DNA from: Pestalotiopsis fici W106-1
Taxonomy: Eukaryota > Ascomycota > Sordariomycetes > Amphisphaeriales > Sporocadaceae
Length of the DNA stretch: 64,000 nucleotides
Reading direction: 5' to 3'
NCBI RefSeq assembly: GCF_000516985.1
Contig: NW_006917099.1
Location: forward strand, 1,938,685-2,002,684
Shown piece by piece: positions 23,199-35,219 of this stretch (position 1 is the first letter of the stretch; each line of letters starts with the position of its first letter). A program made the translations under genes and the position numbers. The notes beneath the pieces are model-generated. The model saw only the letters and a list, made by a program, of their open reading frames with translations, was not told where the DNA came from and did not search any database.

Positions 23199-24645
23199 AT
23201 GTTTGCCTGCTCTGGAAGAGATATCGACGGATATGCTCCGCCCGGCCATTCCCACGGTGCTCATGTCACTGTGTTTTCAAACTTGGTTGAGATCCGGGAA
23301 GAGCTAGAGCAAGCAGACGAAGAATGCTTTGGCTGGGCCATGGCCAAACACGCCCTTGGATACATGACTCTCGAGGAATACTTTGATCGACTGATTGATC
23401 ACATCCGGAAAGATGGAGTTCGCCATACTTGGGATAAGTCTAGATCCAACATTGCACATGTCCTGCAGGCGGACCTAATCGGCGGAGCGTTCAAATCTAG
23501 AATGCTGAAGCGCAATCTGGGGAAATTATCACATGCAGGTGAGACTCGCAGAGCATCTGATGGATCGACATTGGTATGATATTCATGTCAGATATTGAGT
23601 TGGTTCTAATATTCATGGTGTTTCTGAAGACGGCGAGCAGCTCAAGGCCCTGTGTCTTCTTTTTTACAACGAGGCCGACGTTGCCCAGCTTCAAAGCCGC
23701 ATCAGTCTCGAAGTCTCTGTGACTTTGGGGTCGCTTTCACCATGGATGGTCGATATTTTAGCCATGATTGCCTATGCCCGGCGGCACGTGGACGTCTTGG
23801 AGTACTTGGTCAAGCATCACAGAGCGTCTTCGACAAGAGCCAAGACCACCTTTGACCTCATTGGCACAGCCATCCTATCGAGCCGACAAGGCACTAGCAC
23901 CATCTTTCAACATTCGCCCAACACTCTGCATAACCGCGAGTTGGAATGGCGTTTTTGGACAGCCTTGCTGAACGCGGAACCGGGCGCCTGGCTTCACTAC
24001 CCCTTGTCAGAGACCAAGGACGCTGCTGGCCTGCCTGCAGGCTTGTACTACGGTTTGCACTGGCTGGCAGACTACTGGGCAAAGGATCACGAGCTACGCG
24101 CCTCGCCAGCGTGTGCCGAATACCTGCGCGCGCTGAGCGCACGGGGTGTGGTCCTCGGCGCGGTCACCATGTCACGCTTCCTATCCGTGACTGAGGGTAC
24201 GAGTTTCAACTTTGCCAAGGATGGGCCGTTTATTCCCGTAGATGCAGTGTCGGCGCGCATTCTGTTGGACTGTTTTCCGCTTGGGTATTCTCTGTCAAAT
24301 GACTACCCCGGAGGCGACTCGTCGATGCTGGCGCTACCCATCACGCAGTGGCCGACCAACAATGCGGACAGACTCGTTGTCATGGAGATGCTCCTGGAGC
24401 AAGGACTAGTGGTCGACGGAAAGATTGCAGACTACGGCTGGGGATCAACGACTGGTAGAGCGGAGGAGCAGGTGCAGGATACGTGCTTGATCAAGGCGGC
24501 CGAGCGCGCAGACACCGACATGGTCAATTTATTGCTTAAACACGGAGCACAGCGAGGAATCCAAGGCGCACATGGGCATACAGCCGCCCAGCGTGCACGG
24601 AGCAAGGGACATCGAAAGATGGCCAACTACTTGGAGACTCTCTAA
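23199..24645 (+). CDS. ankyrin-repeat protein of unknown function
   Basis: Two exons (23199-23538, 23630-24645; the split codon reads A|D|GEQLK) give 451 residues. The body is helical with repeat-like units (ILAMIAYARRHVDVLEYLVKHH; MVDILAMI). The C-terminus has a recognisable ankyrin pair: DTCLIKAAERADTDMVNLLLKHGAQ and HGHTAAQRARSKGHRKMANYLE. No effector or catalytic domain is visible. It probably mediates protein contacts. It follows a HET gene by 475 bp on the same strand, a combination also found in fungal recognition loci, but the proteins are separate and no link is shown. Start is the first in-frame ATG. Confidence 0.75.
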
Positions 24646-25651
24646 TACTTTGGCTGTAATGTCGGCTACAGGACTATAACTCGATGGTTTTGAGCGACAT
24701 GAAATATATCATCTTTCCCAGGTTCCACATTGACTGATGATTGTTGATTACTACTTGCCGGGGGGTGGGAAGCCCAGTCTTGATGCAGCAGGGTTCCAGG
24801 GTACGTGGGTGTGTATAAGCTTTCTTGGCAGTGACTCGACGTCTTGTTACGGCTTGGATGTATGCTACAACGTCTTTACTAGGATGAAAGCACCGCAAGT
24901 CTTGCCCGTTCTCCCATATAAATGAAATTGGAATGGCTTGCAAAGAGAAAGAATAATATAGTCAACATTTATGCCAGCACTAAAACACGATCTCCATCGA
25001 AAGATTAGACCCGAATTAGACAATGACCATTTACTGCTAAGCGCCACCTGATGCTACACAACGTAAAGAACTAATAGCCTATCGAATGAAAAGCGGCTAT
25101 TCTTAAACATGGAATGCCTATTGGAGTAGGTCCCGAATCTGTAGCAGCGTCTAAGTGGCCCAACCGAGGGTGACGCTGGTGCATGCATGCTAAAGAAACC
25201 GAGGGTGGGGTGGCAAGTCCGGTAGCGAGCGTCCAAAAGCCTATTGTGCTACGCCAAGAAGCTTGTTTCGTACTACAATCTTCTCCTCACATGTCACTTG
25301 AGTTGCTTACCTACCTCGTGTCAAACTCTCGGCAGTGAAATGGTCACGCTAATGGTCTGACATGAAAGCAAAACTCCGCCTCCGTTCCCGTCGGCCGTCG
25401 GCCTCGGATACAGTCTGCTAAATCGCCATGACGAGAGCAAGAACGTGGCTGTCGACTTGTAGCATGAACTGCCCGGAATAGAGTGTCCTCTTTGTGCTGA
25501 TCTGTCGTCAGGTTGCCGACTCACTACCCGAACAAGCATTTAAGAGAGCGACACCCTGCGTATTGTATCAGCAAAGCGCGTCGGGCAGCGTCTTCTAGGG
25601 CAACAACCATTTATAGGAAACGCAGAGCAGCTAGAAGCTCTAGGAAACGCC
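24646..25651. other. intergenic, probable P450 promoter
   Basis: 1 kb without a supportable gene. Nothing else is recognised. Confidence 0.4.
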
Positions 25652-27382
25652 ATGTCAAAGCAAGCATTCGGGGTGGAAACCCTCGGCACCAGAGCCACTA
25701 GGCGATACCACTTGGCCACTGTTGTCATAACTGCTGCGGCCGCGACGTTGGTGCTGGATATACTCCATCTACGCCCAGGTCCTCCGACTACCCAACACAA
25801 GGCGTTTGGCCTCATTCTTGTGCTCTCGGGCATTTATACTCAGCTGTGGCTCCATGCAAACCACGTGTACTATCGCAAAATGGCTCAAAATGGATGTGCT
25901 CCGGCCCCGACGTATCAGAATAATCCGCTGGGGATTCCTTTCCTCCTAGAAACCGGCAGAGGGATCAAGGAGCACTTTCTACTTGAGCTACGCGTTAAAC
26001 AGTTTGCGGCTCTTGGCCATACCTTTCAGCACGAAATGTTCCCGTCGACGACGACTTCATTCAACACGGATGATCCAGAGAATATCAAGGCCATCCTCAG
26101 TACCAAGTTTGCCGACTGGGTCATCCCCGAATCGCGTATGCGCGGCTTCAAGCCTGTCTTGGGGAGCCACTCCATTTTCACCACAAACGGACTCGAGTGG
26201 CAGCATTCGCGAGCCATGCTCCGGCCGGCTTTTGTTCGAGATCAAATCTCGGATCTAGCGTGCTTTGACAAGCACATAGCCAAGCTCATTGACAAGATTC
26301 CGCGAGATGGAAGCCGCTTTGATATCCAGGACCTGTTTGGGATGCTGACCATTGACAGCATTTCTGATTTCATGTTTGGTCAGACGACGAATGTCCTGGG
26401 AAATGCGTCCGAAAAGGACATTCGCTTTGGAGTTTGGTTTGATGCTGCCTTGGCAAAGATTGGTTTCCGGTCGCGTCTTGGCTGGTTGACTGAGCTCATG
26501 CCCGACTCTGAACTGGACAAGTACGCGCGATTCGTCCACAGCTATGTGGAAGACTTCATCGCAAAGAAGAAGCAGACACTGGCCGAACAAGGCAGCCAGG
26601 AACAGCGGGAATACGTGTTTCTCGACGAGCTTTGGAAATCGGGCGAGCCAGAGGAAGTGGTCCGCGGTCAATTGCTCAGCATCTTCCTAGCTGGACGCGA
26701 CACGACGACGAGCGTTCTCACGTACCTTTTTTATGAATTAGCGAGGCGTCCGGATGTTGTTTCCAAGATACAGAGAGAGATTCGAGATCTCGGCGTTGAA
26801 GATCCCACTTGGGAACAATTGAGAAACATGAAATATCTGAATTGGGCAGTCAAGGAAGCCTTGAGATTGAATCCGCCCGTGCCGCTCAATTCCAGAGAGG
26901 CTATTCGGGACACCATCTTGCCCGTCGGGGGCGGACCGGACGGCAAGTCGCCAATCTTTGCGCCCAAGGGCACCAATGTGCGATATAATGTATGGTCCAT
27001 GCAGCGCAGACGCGACAAGTTTGGCAATGATGCAGACGAATTTATTCCAGAGCGCTGGGAGACGATCAAGGCTGGGTAAATTGTTTCCTTCAAGAGTGAA
27101 AATCTATTGCTAACGTGGTACAGCTTTGAATACCTGCCCTTTAATGCTGGACCACGTATTTGTGAGTAATTCCCAGTGCAAAACTTTTGCGCATGATTGA
27201 TTAACCTCTTGAAATCAGGTATTGGACAGAATTTTGCATTGACGCAAATGGCCATGGTAACATTTCGACTTTTGCAGGCCTTTCAGACTATTGAAGCCAA
27301 GGATGATCGGCCCCCAGTCCTAAGACTGGCCATCAACACTTCACTTCTCAATGGCTGTTGGGTCAGCGTCACACCGGCATAA
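25652..27382 (+). CDS. cytochrome P450, CYP52-like (alkane/fatty-acid hydroxylase clan)
   Basis: Three exons (25652-27075, 27124-27161, 27219-27382) give 541 residues. A membrane anchor lies at about 20-70. The I-helix reads FLAGRDTTTSVLTY, the K-helix ExxR is KEALR, the PERF-like motif is PERW, and the heme loop FNAGPRICIGQNFAL places the axial Cys at residue 488; the short second exon codes exactly the bases before that Cys. Sequence such as GSHSIFTTNGLEWQHSRAMLRPAF and the anchor arrangement match CYP52 and relatives, which omega-hydroxylate alkanes and fatty acids at the ER. The exact substrate is not determinable. It is convergent with the alpha-galactosidase gene, 140 bp away. Confidence 0.92.
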
Positions 27383-27522
27383 GAGTGATAGCAATAATCT
27401 GTAAATTCGTGCGTGGATGTTTCGATGTGGACCATGATTTCAAGTTTTGTAGCTTTGTTTTGAGAAATTGAAAGCCCGTTTTGAAATACATGCATCGAGA
27501 CTCGGTGTCAATATCTAAACTC

Positions 27523-29461
27523 TTACCCAAACAGCTCAATGCCTACAAGGTCTGGTGCCATGCCGCTCATTCCGCCATCTGCCGCCTTGACAATAAGCGT
27601 ATTGTTTACACCTTTTACGAAGCCATCAACGTCAAGCACTAGTCGTCCACTGTCAAACCAGTTGCCGCCGGATATGGGAAAGCTCCATTGCTGTAGTGGG
27701 CCCGAGTTGACTGACATGGTCAGGTTGCGCGAGCTCGTGCCTTGTGGCTTTTTCCACGATGATTCCCAGGCAATATCGTAATTGATAAAATCCACTCCCA
27801 CAACCCTTTCGCCGTCGGTGTCACTGTAAATGTTTGTAAAGGTGACGGCGGCATTGGCGGAGCCGTTTCCAATACTTGCCACCTTGGACTGGGCAGGAAG
27901 ACACTGGCCGAGTGCGCACTGGACCACGGTGGCGTTTCCGGATATGATGGCCTCGCTTGCGACGTGGTAGCTGGTGGCCAGCGATACAGTCTGTGCATAT
28001 TCAATATCAGACAGCACGAGAATCTGCATCTCATGACCGGCAAGCTCCGTCTGGTACGTCTGGCGAAGCTCTCCGACATCCTGATAAGCCCAAACATTGC
28101 GAGCACTGGCAGACTGGATACCGAGAACTTGAGAGATGTTGAATGTGACCGTCTGGCTGCTGTTGAGCCAGTTTGCGACGCTCAAGACCATGCGGCCTCC
28201 CGAAAGCTTGCCCGCGTAAATGTCGTAGCCCTTTTCACTGCGGCGTACGAGTTGTGCAGACTCGCCCAGTGGATCCTGATTGATGGCAATGACCTCTTGA
28301 TTCGATATCACGGCCAAGGAATCGGGGGAAATCGGGTTTGCTATGGAATTGCCAAGAATGAGGGGGGACTTGAAGATGGACCAGAGACCAAAGTGCATTT
28401 TTTCTTCCTCCTTGGATAACACACCGAGACCAACGCTATTTGATAAAGTTTGTCAGTGTGAGTCTGATGACCGACTCCAAGGAGACTCAAACATACATGA
28501 GCATATCCATGTCTGGATAACTACCGGCGGTAGTCAGCTTGGCAAACGGAATGACTTGATTTAGGATTCTCCAGATGCTGCCCCAGTTGTTGTAAATGTC
28601 AACACTGATTCGCCAGGAGTTGGCAATGCCAGAGGCCCTGCAGATATATTGCCATCAGTACACTTATGCGAACCAGCTTGAACAAGCAATCTCCAAGTTC
28701 CTTACCAGCTACCGAGATCATGGCCAACGCCCCATTGACACAGCTGATAAACAAGGTCTCGATCGACCTCGGCAAGTGCGTGTCCCATGGTGCGGAAACG
28801 CTGCGAGGATCCTGATTCTTCCGAGTAAAAGTCGGCTCCAACCGTGGTATTGGTATTGTAGCAATTATCGTACCTATGATGGATCAACTGCCGAGTACAA
28901 GAGTCCAGACTAGGTCGAGGTTATACTTTAAAGAATCAGCGCCCCAACGCGCGAAAGCGGTTGCATCTTGTTTTTCAAAACCTGTTCTCACAAAAAGTGT
29001 CAGCGGTCTGCTCCGTGGCGAAAAAAATCACTTTGCGGTGTTGTCTCCGTCATCCTACCTAGACTGCCTTGAAATTGATTCAGGCTTCCGCATTGCCAAT
29101 ACCCTGCGTCGGTATAGACACCGAATTTCAAACCGTAGCCATGAATAATGTCGCCTAATCCCTGGCCACCACTTGGGAATCTGGTCAGGTTCCAAGCAAG
29201 CGCCCCGTCAGAGTCACGGAGACCAGAGAACCACCCGCAGTCTGGCGTGACATATTGGTAGCCCAGCTTGGACAGACCGGTATCAACCAGGGCCTTGGCG
29301 TTGTCGGCAATGATGGATTCATTAATGGCACAAGAGTAGTAGTTGTAACTATTCCAGCCCATCTGGGGAGCGCTCAGCTTCACACTGGCTGCGGTGCACG
29401 TAGAGCTCAACGCCAGGGAGATGGCGAGCAAGGATGTTGAAATTCCATTAGCCATTGCCAT
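27523..29461 (-). CDS. secreted GH27 alpha-galactosidase with C-terminal CBM35-like domain
   Basis: Five exons (29461-29059, 28981-28927, 28873-28706, 28637-28497, 28435-27523) join in phase to 559 residues. After a signal peptide come GH27 marks: PQMGWNSYNYYSC, YQYVTPDCGW, the nucleophile Asp155 in LKYDNCYNTN, the acid/base Asp222 in WRISVDIYNNW, and SYPDMDML. Residues ~415-559 form an extra beta domain (NIYSDTDGERVVGVDFINYD, NLTMSVNSG, GMSGMAPDLVGIEL) like the CBM35-type modules of fungal alpha-galactosidases. The enzyme removes alpha-1,6 galactose from galactomannan or raffinose-type sugars outside the cell. It is divergent from the alginate-lyase-like gene, suggesting shared control during plant-polysaccharide use. 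Confidence 0.93.
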
Positions 29462-30083
29462 TCTTCTCTCGATGGATCTTGGTAGGGAAAGTTGTGTGTT
29501 CCAATATGGTGGAAATCTGAGCGGCGCATGGCAATGAAAATCATGGTCCCGTAGCTCACTAGCGGTAGAGGCGCTGTAGCATTATGAATATACCATCATG
29601 GTGGCGTCCAGTTAGGCGCCGGGGGACGATGCAAACCATGAGCGGCAACCGGACCCTAGCTTTGACGACGTTCAATAAAGTCGCCTGTTCAAGACAGTAT
29701 AGTAATTACATGATCGCCAATATCCGAAGGATGCACCGTACCCCGGATTGTAATTACTCGAGCGGCGGCTGCACGAGATCAGGCACAGAGTCCTAGGTCC
29801 CTGGCAATGGCAATGGCTGCTGCAGTGTTTTTCAATTGACCAATCCCTCTCCGACGTTTCTATCCTGGGAAATGGAAAATGACCAGCATTCCCCGCAGAT
29901 CCACCGGCGCCGGCTTCATCGCCGGCAGCTTCTCCGGTCGCCTGTTTACCTATGCCGGTCTTGATACTTGCTTTTGCAGAACCACGGTGGTAGACATATT
30001 GTTCAATACTTCTCTCGAAATTCTTCCTGCAAAAATGAGCCCTACATTGCGCCGTTTATTCATTTTCCAACGCGATCACGGTC
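29462..30083. promoter_or_regulatory. shared promoter region of alpha-galactosidase and alginate-lyase-like genes
   Basis: About 620 bp separate the two divergent start regions. No single element can be assigned confidently. An open frame at 29879-30121 overlaps its right end and may belong to the 5' exon of the right-hand gene. Confidence 0.4.
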
Positions 30084-31508
30084 ATGTGGTTAAAGACGGT
30101 GCGTTGCCTATGCCTTTTTAGCGTTCTATTAGGTCCTGGCTGACTGTCATGTAGCTTTATTTGCTTGCAGGCATACGCCTGACAAGTGCCCTGGTAGCTG
30201 ATGTCCCCAGCCTCAATGGTAAGCTAGTTTTCCCTCTGTTTCCAAGAACAGGAAAATCTCTCTTCCCTCAAGGTAATTTACAAATGTTGCTCGTTGCTAA
30301 GACTCTTCAGCACCTGTACCATACGTGCCCTGGACAGATGGACAGAAGAAAACACCATCCGACTTTGTCCATCCAGGTCTGTGGCACACCCACGACGACC
30401 TAGAGACTATACGCAATGGGGTCTTGGCCGAAAAGGATCCGTGGTACTCGACTTATACCCTCTTTGCCAACGACACTTATTCTCAGTCTACATACACCAT
30501 GCAGGGGCCAAAGGCCGTCATTAGTCGCGGCTCCATCTCCAATTACACCACTTTTAGTGCAGATGCCCGGGCTGCCTACCAAAATGCCATCATGTGTAAG
30601 AACTTTCTATGCATAGGTATGCTAGCCATCTTGAATCGTGCAGGCTAATCAATATGGCAGGGTATATAACCAAAGACGAGGCGCACTATAACGTTTCCGC
30701 CGGCATCCTGGACGCATGGGGTTCCAACTTGACCAATATAATTGGAACTGATCGGTCCCTTCTCATTGCCATTGAAGGTGACATGTTTGTAAATGCCGCC
30801 GAGATTATGCGCTGGGAGGGCGGCTGGGTCGAGGCTGGTGCCAAATGGCAGGGTGGCAGTGGCTTCAGTATCCAACTGTATTGGCTATTTGCCCGACAGA
30901 GCATCATTATCGGACAGGCAAACTATGGTATCGCGTCCATCAAGGCCTTGATGAATTTCGCCGTCTATCTGGAGGATGTGTCCATGTACAACTTTGCCCT
31001 CTGGTCATGGCAGAATGACCCGTGTGCCGGCATCCAAGCCACCATTCAGGCGAGCACGGGACAGAGCTCCGAGTCGGGTCGCGATCAAAGTCATGCCACG
31101 TCCGGCCTGGGATGGCTGGCATTGGGGGCCCGAACGTCGGCAAGTCAGGGCCACAACATGTACGGCTACGCCGACAACCTGCTCAGCCAGGGCGCCGAGT
31201 ACACGGCCAGGTACAACCTGAACCAAACGGTGCCCTACGATGAACGGTGGCGTCGCTGCGAGGCCGTCTTGGTCAATGGGCCGTGGACGGAAATCTCCAC
31301 GGCTAACCGTGGAGTCGTGAATACGACTGGCACATCCGTCAAGAAACTGCCTCAGGCATGGGATCTCTTGTACTATTCGGCCAAAGCCAACGGGATTGAT
31401 GCACCTTGGACGACCAAGGCAAAGGCAGCAAATGATGCAGCAGGCGGGGAGGCCGTCTTTAGCGGCAACGAGTTTCCTGGCTGGGGCGATCTCTTGTGGG
31501 CAGTCTGA
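30084..31508 (+). CDS. alginate-lyase-domain protein (PL5/PL38-like polysaccharide lyase)
   Basis: The body is clear: exons 30311-30595 and 30661-31508 join through the split TGG codon (NAIM|W|YITKDEAH). It shows the (alpha/alpha) toroid lyase marks HPGLWHTHDDLETIRNGV, AILDAWGSNLTNI-type SAGILDAWGSNL, TDRSLLIAIEGDMFVNAAEIMRW, QNDPC, GRDQSHATSGLGWLA and GYADNLLS. The GRDQSH segment holds a likely catalytic His. Such enzymes cleave uronate polymers (alginate or glucuronan). The 5' end is uncertain. One model starts MWLKTVRCLCLFSVLL at 30084-30132 plus 30171-30218, giving 409 residues with a signal peptide but a 38-nt intron; the other uses a stronger GTGCGT donor and starts at or before MSPTLRR near 30034 without a signal peptide. 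Confidence 0.7.
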
Positions 31509-32336
31509 ATATTCATGTCAATTCAAAAGTGTTATTTTCGATACAGCTCGACTGTATTGTTTGACTGCTCGGTGTTGTCGGAGCGTGGAGAGACTCGCAT
31601 TTGTTCATGATTGAGCGCCTCGTCCATGAAAACATGACTTTTCTTGCCAATGAATTGCACGCTTCTTGCTCCAGGGGTGTGTGATGCTGCGTGGTTGCAC
31701 GACTTGGCACTGTTACCCCGCTAGAACCCTGTAAGCTACCAGTGCACTCTAGGGGTAATGAGAATAGCTTGGCATGCTTTTCGCGGCTGACGGCAGGCGA
31801 GCCTACATGTTTCCATGCTGAAAACTGACACCACGACAACCTGATACCTGTGTGATTCCTCAGAAGAACCACGATTGACTAATCTTTCAGCACGTCTGCG
31901 GATTAGGACCGTCTTGTCTTGCTTGTCTCTGCTCTGCCAAGAGATAAGACCAACTGCCCCCAGATTCCAGCTTGTGGATAGTTTTTCTATTCTGCGTTAG
32001 CGCACGTGGGAATGTGGACCAATGACAACATGGTTCCAGGATTTTATCACTGGTTATATCGCTGCCCAGACATGGAGACGCGGAGCAGAACCCCAACACC
32101 TTGAGCTTGGCGATAGATAAGAGTAAAATTGTCTAGAATCGTTCATATACGCACCGATAAGCTGTGAGACATTTCCAAGCTGTTGGAATCAGGGGTTTCG
32201 GGACCATGCCGAGGTGTTCATATGTCCGGGCTACCCAGGTTCAACATGTTGATGGATACTGGAAGTTCTGCTTTTTTGTTTTCCCGTCTGTCATGAAATT
32301 GTACCCATAGAGCACTAATCGTGTCATTTGGTCAAT
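31509..32336. other. intergenic, ammonium permease promoter
   Basis: 828 bp without a supportable gene. It carries the GATAAG sites described separately. Confidence 0.5.
31943..32161 (+). promoter_or_regulatory. three GATAAG sites upstream of the ammonium permease
   Basis: GATAAG occurs at 31943-31948, 32116-32121 and 32156-32161, all on the coding strand and within 400 bp of the ATG at 32337. GATAAG is the core recognised by the AreA/NIT2 family of nitrogen GATA factors, which are known to activate ammonium permeases when nitrogen is short. Function here is inferred. Confidence 0.6.
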
Positions 32337-34032
32337 ATGAGCGAGGCTGTAAGTGCAAAGCTTCAAGTCTGATCGGAAAAAGCTGACATGTCCCATTAGC
32401 CGAGCTACGACGAGTCCCAGCCCGACGGCGGCAATCCTCTCGAGGTCGATGTCAATGCTCAATATGTCGGCTACGAGTGGAACTACACCTACCTGGTGTT
32501 TTGCGGCTACATTGTCTGGCTGATTATCCCCGGTATCGGTCTGCTATACGGTGGTCTCGCCCGCCGAAAGTCTGCCCTGGCTCTTCTCTTTCAGTCGTTC
32601 ATGGTGTCGGCCGTCGTGTCGATCCAATGGATGTTTTGGGGATACAGTCTGGCCTACAGCCGAACGGCCGGTCCGTTTATCGGTAACCTGGACAACTTTG
32701 GTCTCAAGAATGTCATGTCTGCCCCTTCACCGGGCAACGCCACTATCCCCGAGATAGTCTTTTGCTTGTACCAATTGCTGTTTTGTGCTTGCACCGTCCA
32801 AATCGTCGTCGGTGGCGCCTTTGAGCGCGGCCGCATCATCCCATCGCTGGTCTTTGGCTTCTTTTGGGCGACTGTCGTCTATTGTCCGATTGCCTGCTGG
32901 ACATGGAACGCCAACGGCTGGCTGTATAACGTGAGATCCCACTACAGTCTTCTCAGCTCTGTACCCTGGTGGATATTTCAGCTGACTGGTGCCCATGAAA
33001 ACAGCTTCCCTCGCTCGACTTTGCCGGTGGAGGCCCTGTTCACATTGCTTCCGGCTGGTCAGCGCTTGCTTACGCCCTGGTGCTTGGCAAGCGCAAGAAG
33101 AACCCAGAGGACAAGAGTCACGGCAAGCCTCACAACACGACCCTGGTCTTTCTCGGCACTGTCCTGATTTGGTTTGGCTGGTTTGGTTTCAATGGCGGAT
33201 CTGCATTGAACGCCTCGATTCGGTCCATGCTGGCGGCCTTTAACACCAATACTGCCGCATCAACTGGCGTCATTGGCTGGGTAAGCTGTCTTTTGCTACC
33301 GTTTTCGGTCAACCGGCTTACACGTGTATCTAGGTTGCCGTCGATTACTTCAAGCATAAACGTCGGTTTAGCGTCGTCGGTGCCTGCGAGGGAGCCATTG
33401 CTGGACTCGTGGGCATTACGCCCGCCGCGGGTTATGTCAGCGTCTGGCTTGCCGCCGTTATTGGCTTCTTGACGGCAGTAGTCTGCGCCCTCATGGAGAA
33501 TGTCAATGAGTGGCTCCACATTGATGAGGGAATGGACGTCTTTAAGCTGCACGGTATCGGTGGAATGGTCGGTGCCTTTTTGACCGGTATCTTTGCAACG
33601 TCATCGAGTAAGTTTTCTGTTTGCAGGGTCAGTCGTATATCTCGTCTAACTATTGCAGTCTCATCGCTTGACGGTGCCACATTGGCCCCAGGTGCTATTG
33701 ATGGCGAAGGCATCCAGGTCGGACGACAATTCGCCGAGATTACTGCCATTTCGGCTTATTCCTTTACTGTATCGTGTGCCCTCTTGCTCATCATGAAGTA
33801 CATTCCCGGTCTTCATCTTCGCATCTCTGACGATGCCGAGGCTCATGGCTTGGACTTGGATCAATTCTTTGAGGAGGAGATTGGTGACTGGGGTCTTGTG
33901 CACGAGCTGGAAAGGCAGCGCTATGCGAATGCAATTGTCGGACAGGCCCCGGCTCACGATACCTCGTCGGATGATGCCGTACAAGAGCAAAAGGTCTCGG
34001 CAACCGCAGTTTCACACGACAAGTCTGCGTAA
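32337..34032 (+). CDS. Mep/Amt-family ammonium permease
   Basis: Five exons (32337-32348, 32400-32930, 33005-33280, 33334-33607, 33659-34032) join in phase to 488 residues. Exon 1 is only four codons (MSEA). The protein has about eleven membrane segments (FCGYIVWLIIPGIGLLYGGLARRKSAL, QWMFWGYSLAYS, VGGAFERGR, TVLIWFGWFGFNGGSAL). The twin pore histidines are His194 in GGGPVHIASGWS and His346 in VFKLHGIGGMVG. The C-terminal tail (MKYIPGLHLRISDDAEAHGLDLDQFFEEE) carries the usual gating segment. It moves ammonium across the plasma membrane; Mep2-type members also signal filamentous growth, which cannot be told from sequence. GATAAG sites upstream suggest nitrogen control. Confidence 0.95.
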
Positions 34033-35219
34033 GCTCCGCGTGCAGTGTATGGAGATGCTGCAATAAAGTTTTCTTGATGGCTACCATGGCTCTATATACC
34101 TTTGAATAGTCTTGGCTTTGTATCAGTATAATCATATAGGATGCCACAAAGTCAGTGACGCCATTCTTTAGGTGAATGACAACATTTAATTACATGTCGC
34201 ACAAGTAGCGGGCCAAGTTTGCTTTGGAGGGGTTACCGATTGACTTGTAAGTTGAGAGCTGTGAATAAGAAAGTTTCAAAACCTCCCACTCTTTTCTTGA
34301 ATTCCTTGAATGAAGCCAGCCTATCGATGATGATGGCGCATGAAGTCGACTCAAAGGCAGTATATGATGTCAATTCGCGGGGCTCACCAACAAGTAATGC
34401 GCGAAAGCAGACAATACTTGTCTCGCTTGCAACAGCAGTGGTGTATAGCCAAGACCAAACCTTTTATTACATCTACTATTTTGGTACCAGATTCATGCCG
34501 TCAAGCCAGGTTTACATGTACTACTCGGGTATGAGCATATCATGTCCAAATGGCCCGGTTAGTGTCATCGATAATTGTATCCTTTCTGGTTATGTGACTA
34601 CCTGACGGGATCCTTCAATTACAAGACATAATCCTTGGCTCTGCGGCTGGCCAATAAAGTTAAATCAACGGCAGCCTGGCGTCTGCGGATCCTCGTTTGT
34701 GCACTAAATCCTCTCATCAGACTGGATAGTGCTCTTATTCCGTAAATTCTTGGCCAACGCCGTGTCTTATGAGGGCTGAGCAAGCCACGATTTATACGAA
34801 CGGCTGTTCAAGCAAACTCTCCCTTGTGACCTTGAGCAAACTTTATGCCAAGCTGGTGTTCCTTCAACTCGAATCTTTAGTGCCATTCAAATCCGCTTGT
34901 AACATGCGACTCATTGGCTCGGGAACGTTGGTGTCTTTGCGATATCACCTTGGCAGTGCTCACCATGGCTAAAGATCCCAAGTTTCGAGGATCGTTACTC
35001 ATTTTGTAGAAATCGTCACAAGAAGAATGGAACTTGGTTCCGCATTCGCATCAACACGAATCTATATAAAGCTGTTGTGCATCCACGATGATACAAACAA
35101 ATCTGAGAATCAAGATCATAGTGACTCTAGTTCCACACTTGCAAGAACCACCGAAACACCTTGATTAAACAAATATTACTTTTGCAGCAGCTCTACTCTA
35201 CAATTTCAATACTGTCACA
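34033..35219. other. intergenic
   Basis: 1.2 kb. A 128-codon frame (34219-34605) has no ATG near its start and no family features. The right end is the promoter of the cysteine-rich gene. Confidence 0.4.
35063..35069 (+). promoter_or_regulatory. TATA box of the cysteine-rich secreted protein gene
   Basis: TATATAA lies 151 bp before the ATG at 35220, a plausible distance for a fungal gene with a ~100-nt leader. A clear TATA box often marks strongly regulated genes. Confidence 0.45.

Noticed and set aside
34219..34605. 128-codon plus-strand frame in the promoter of the cysteine-rich gene
   Set aside because: No ATG near its start and no recognisable sequence.
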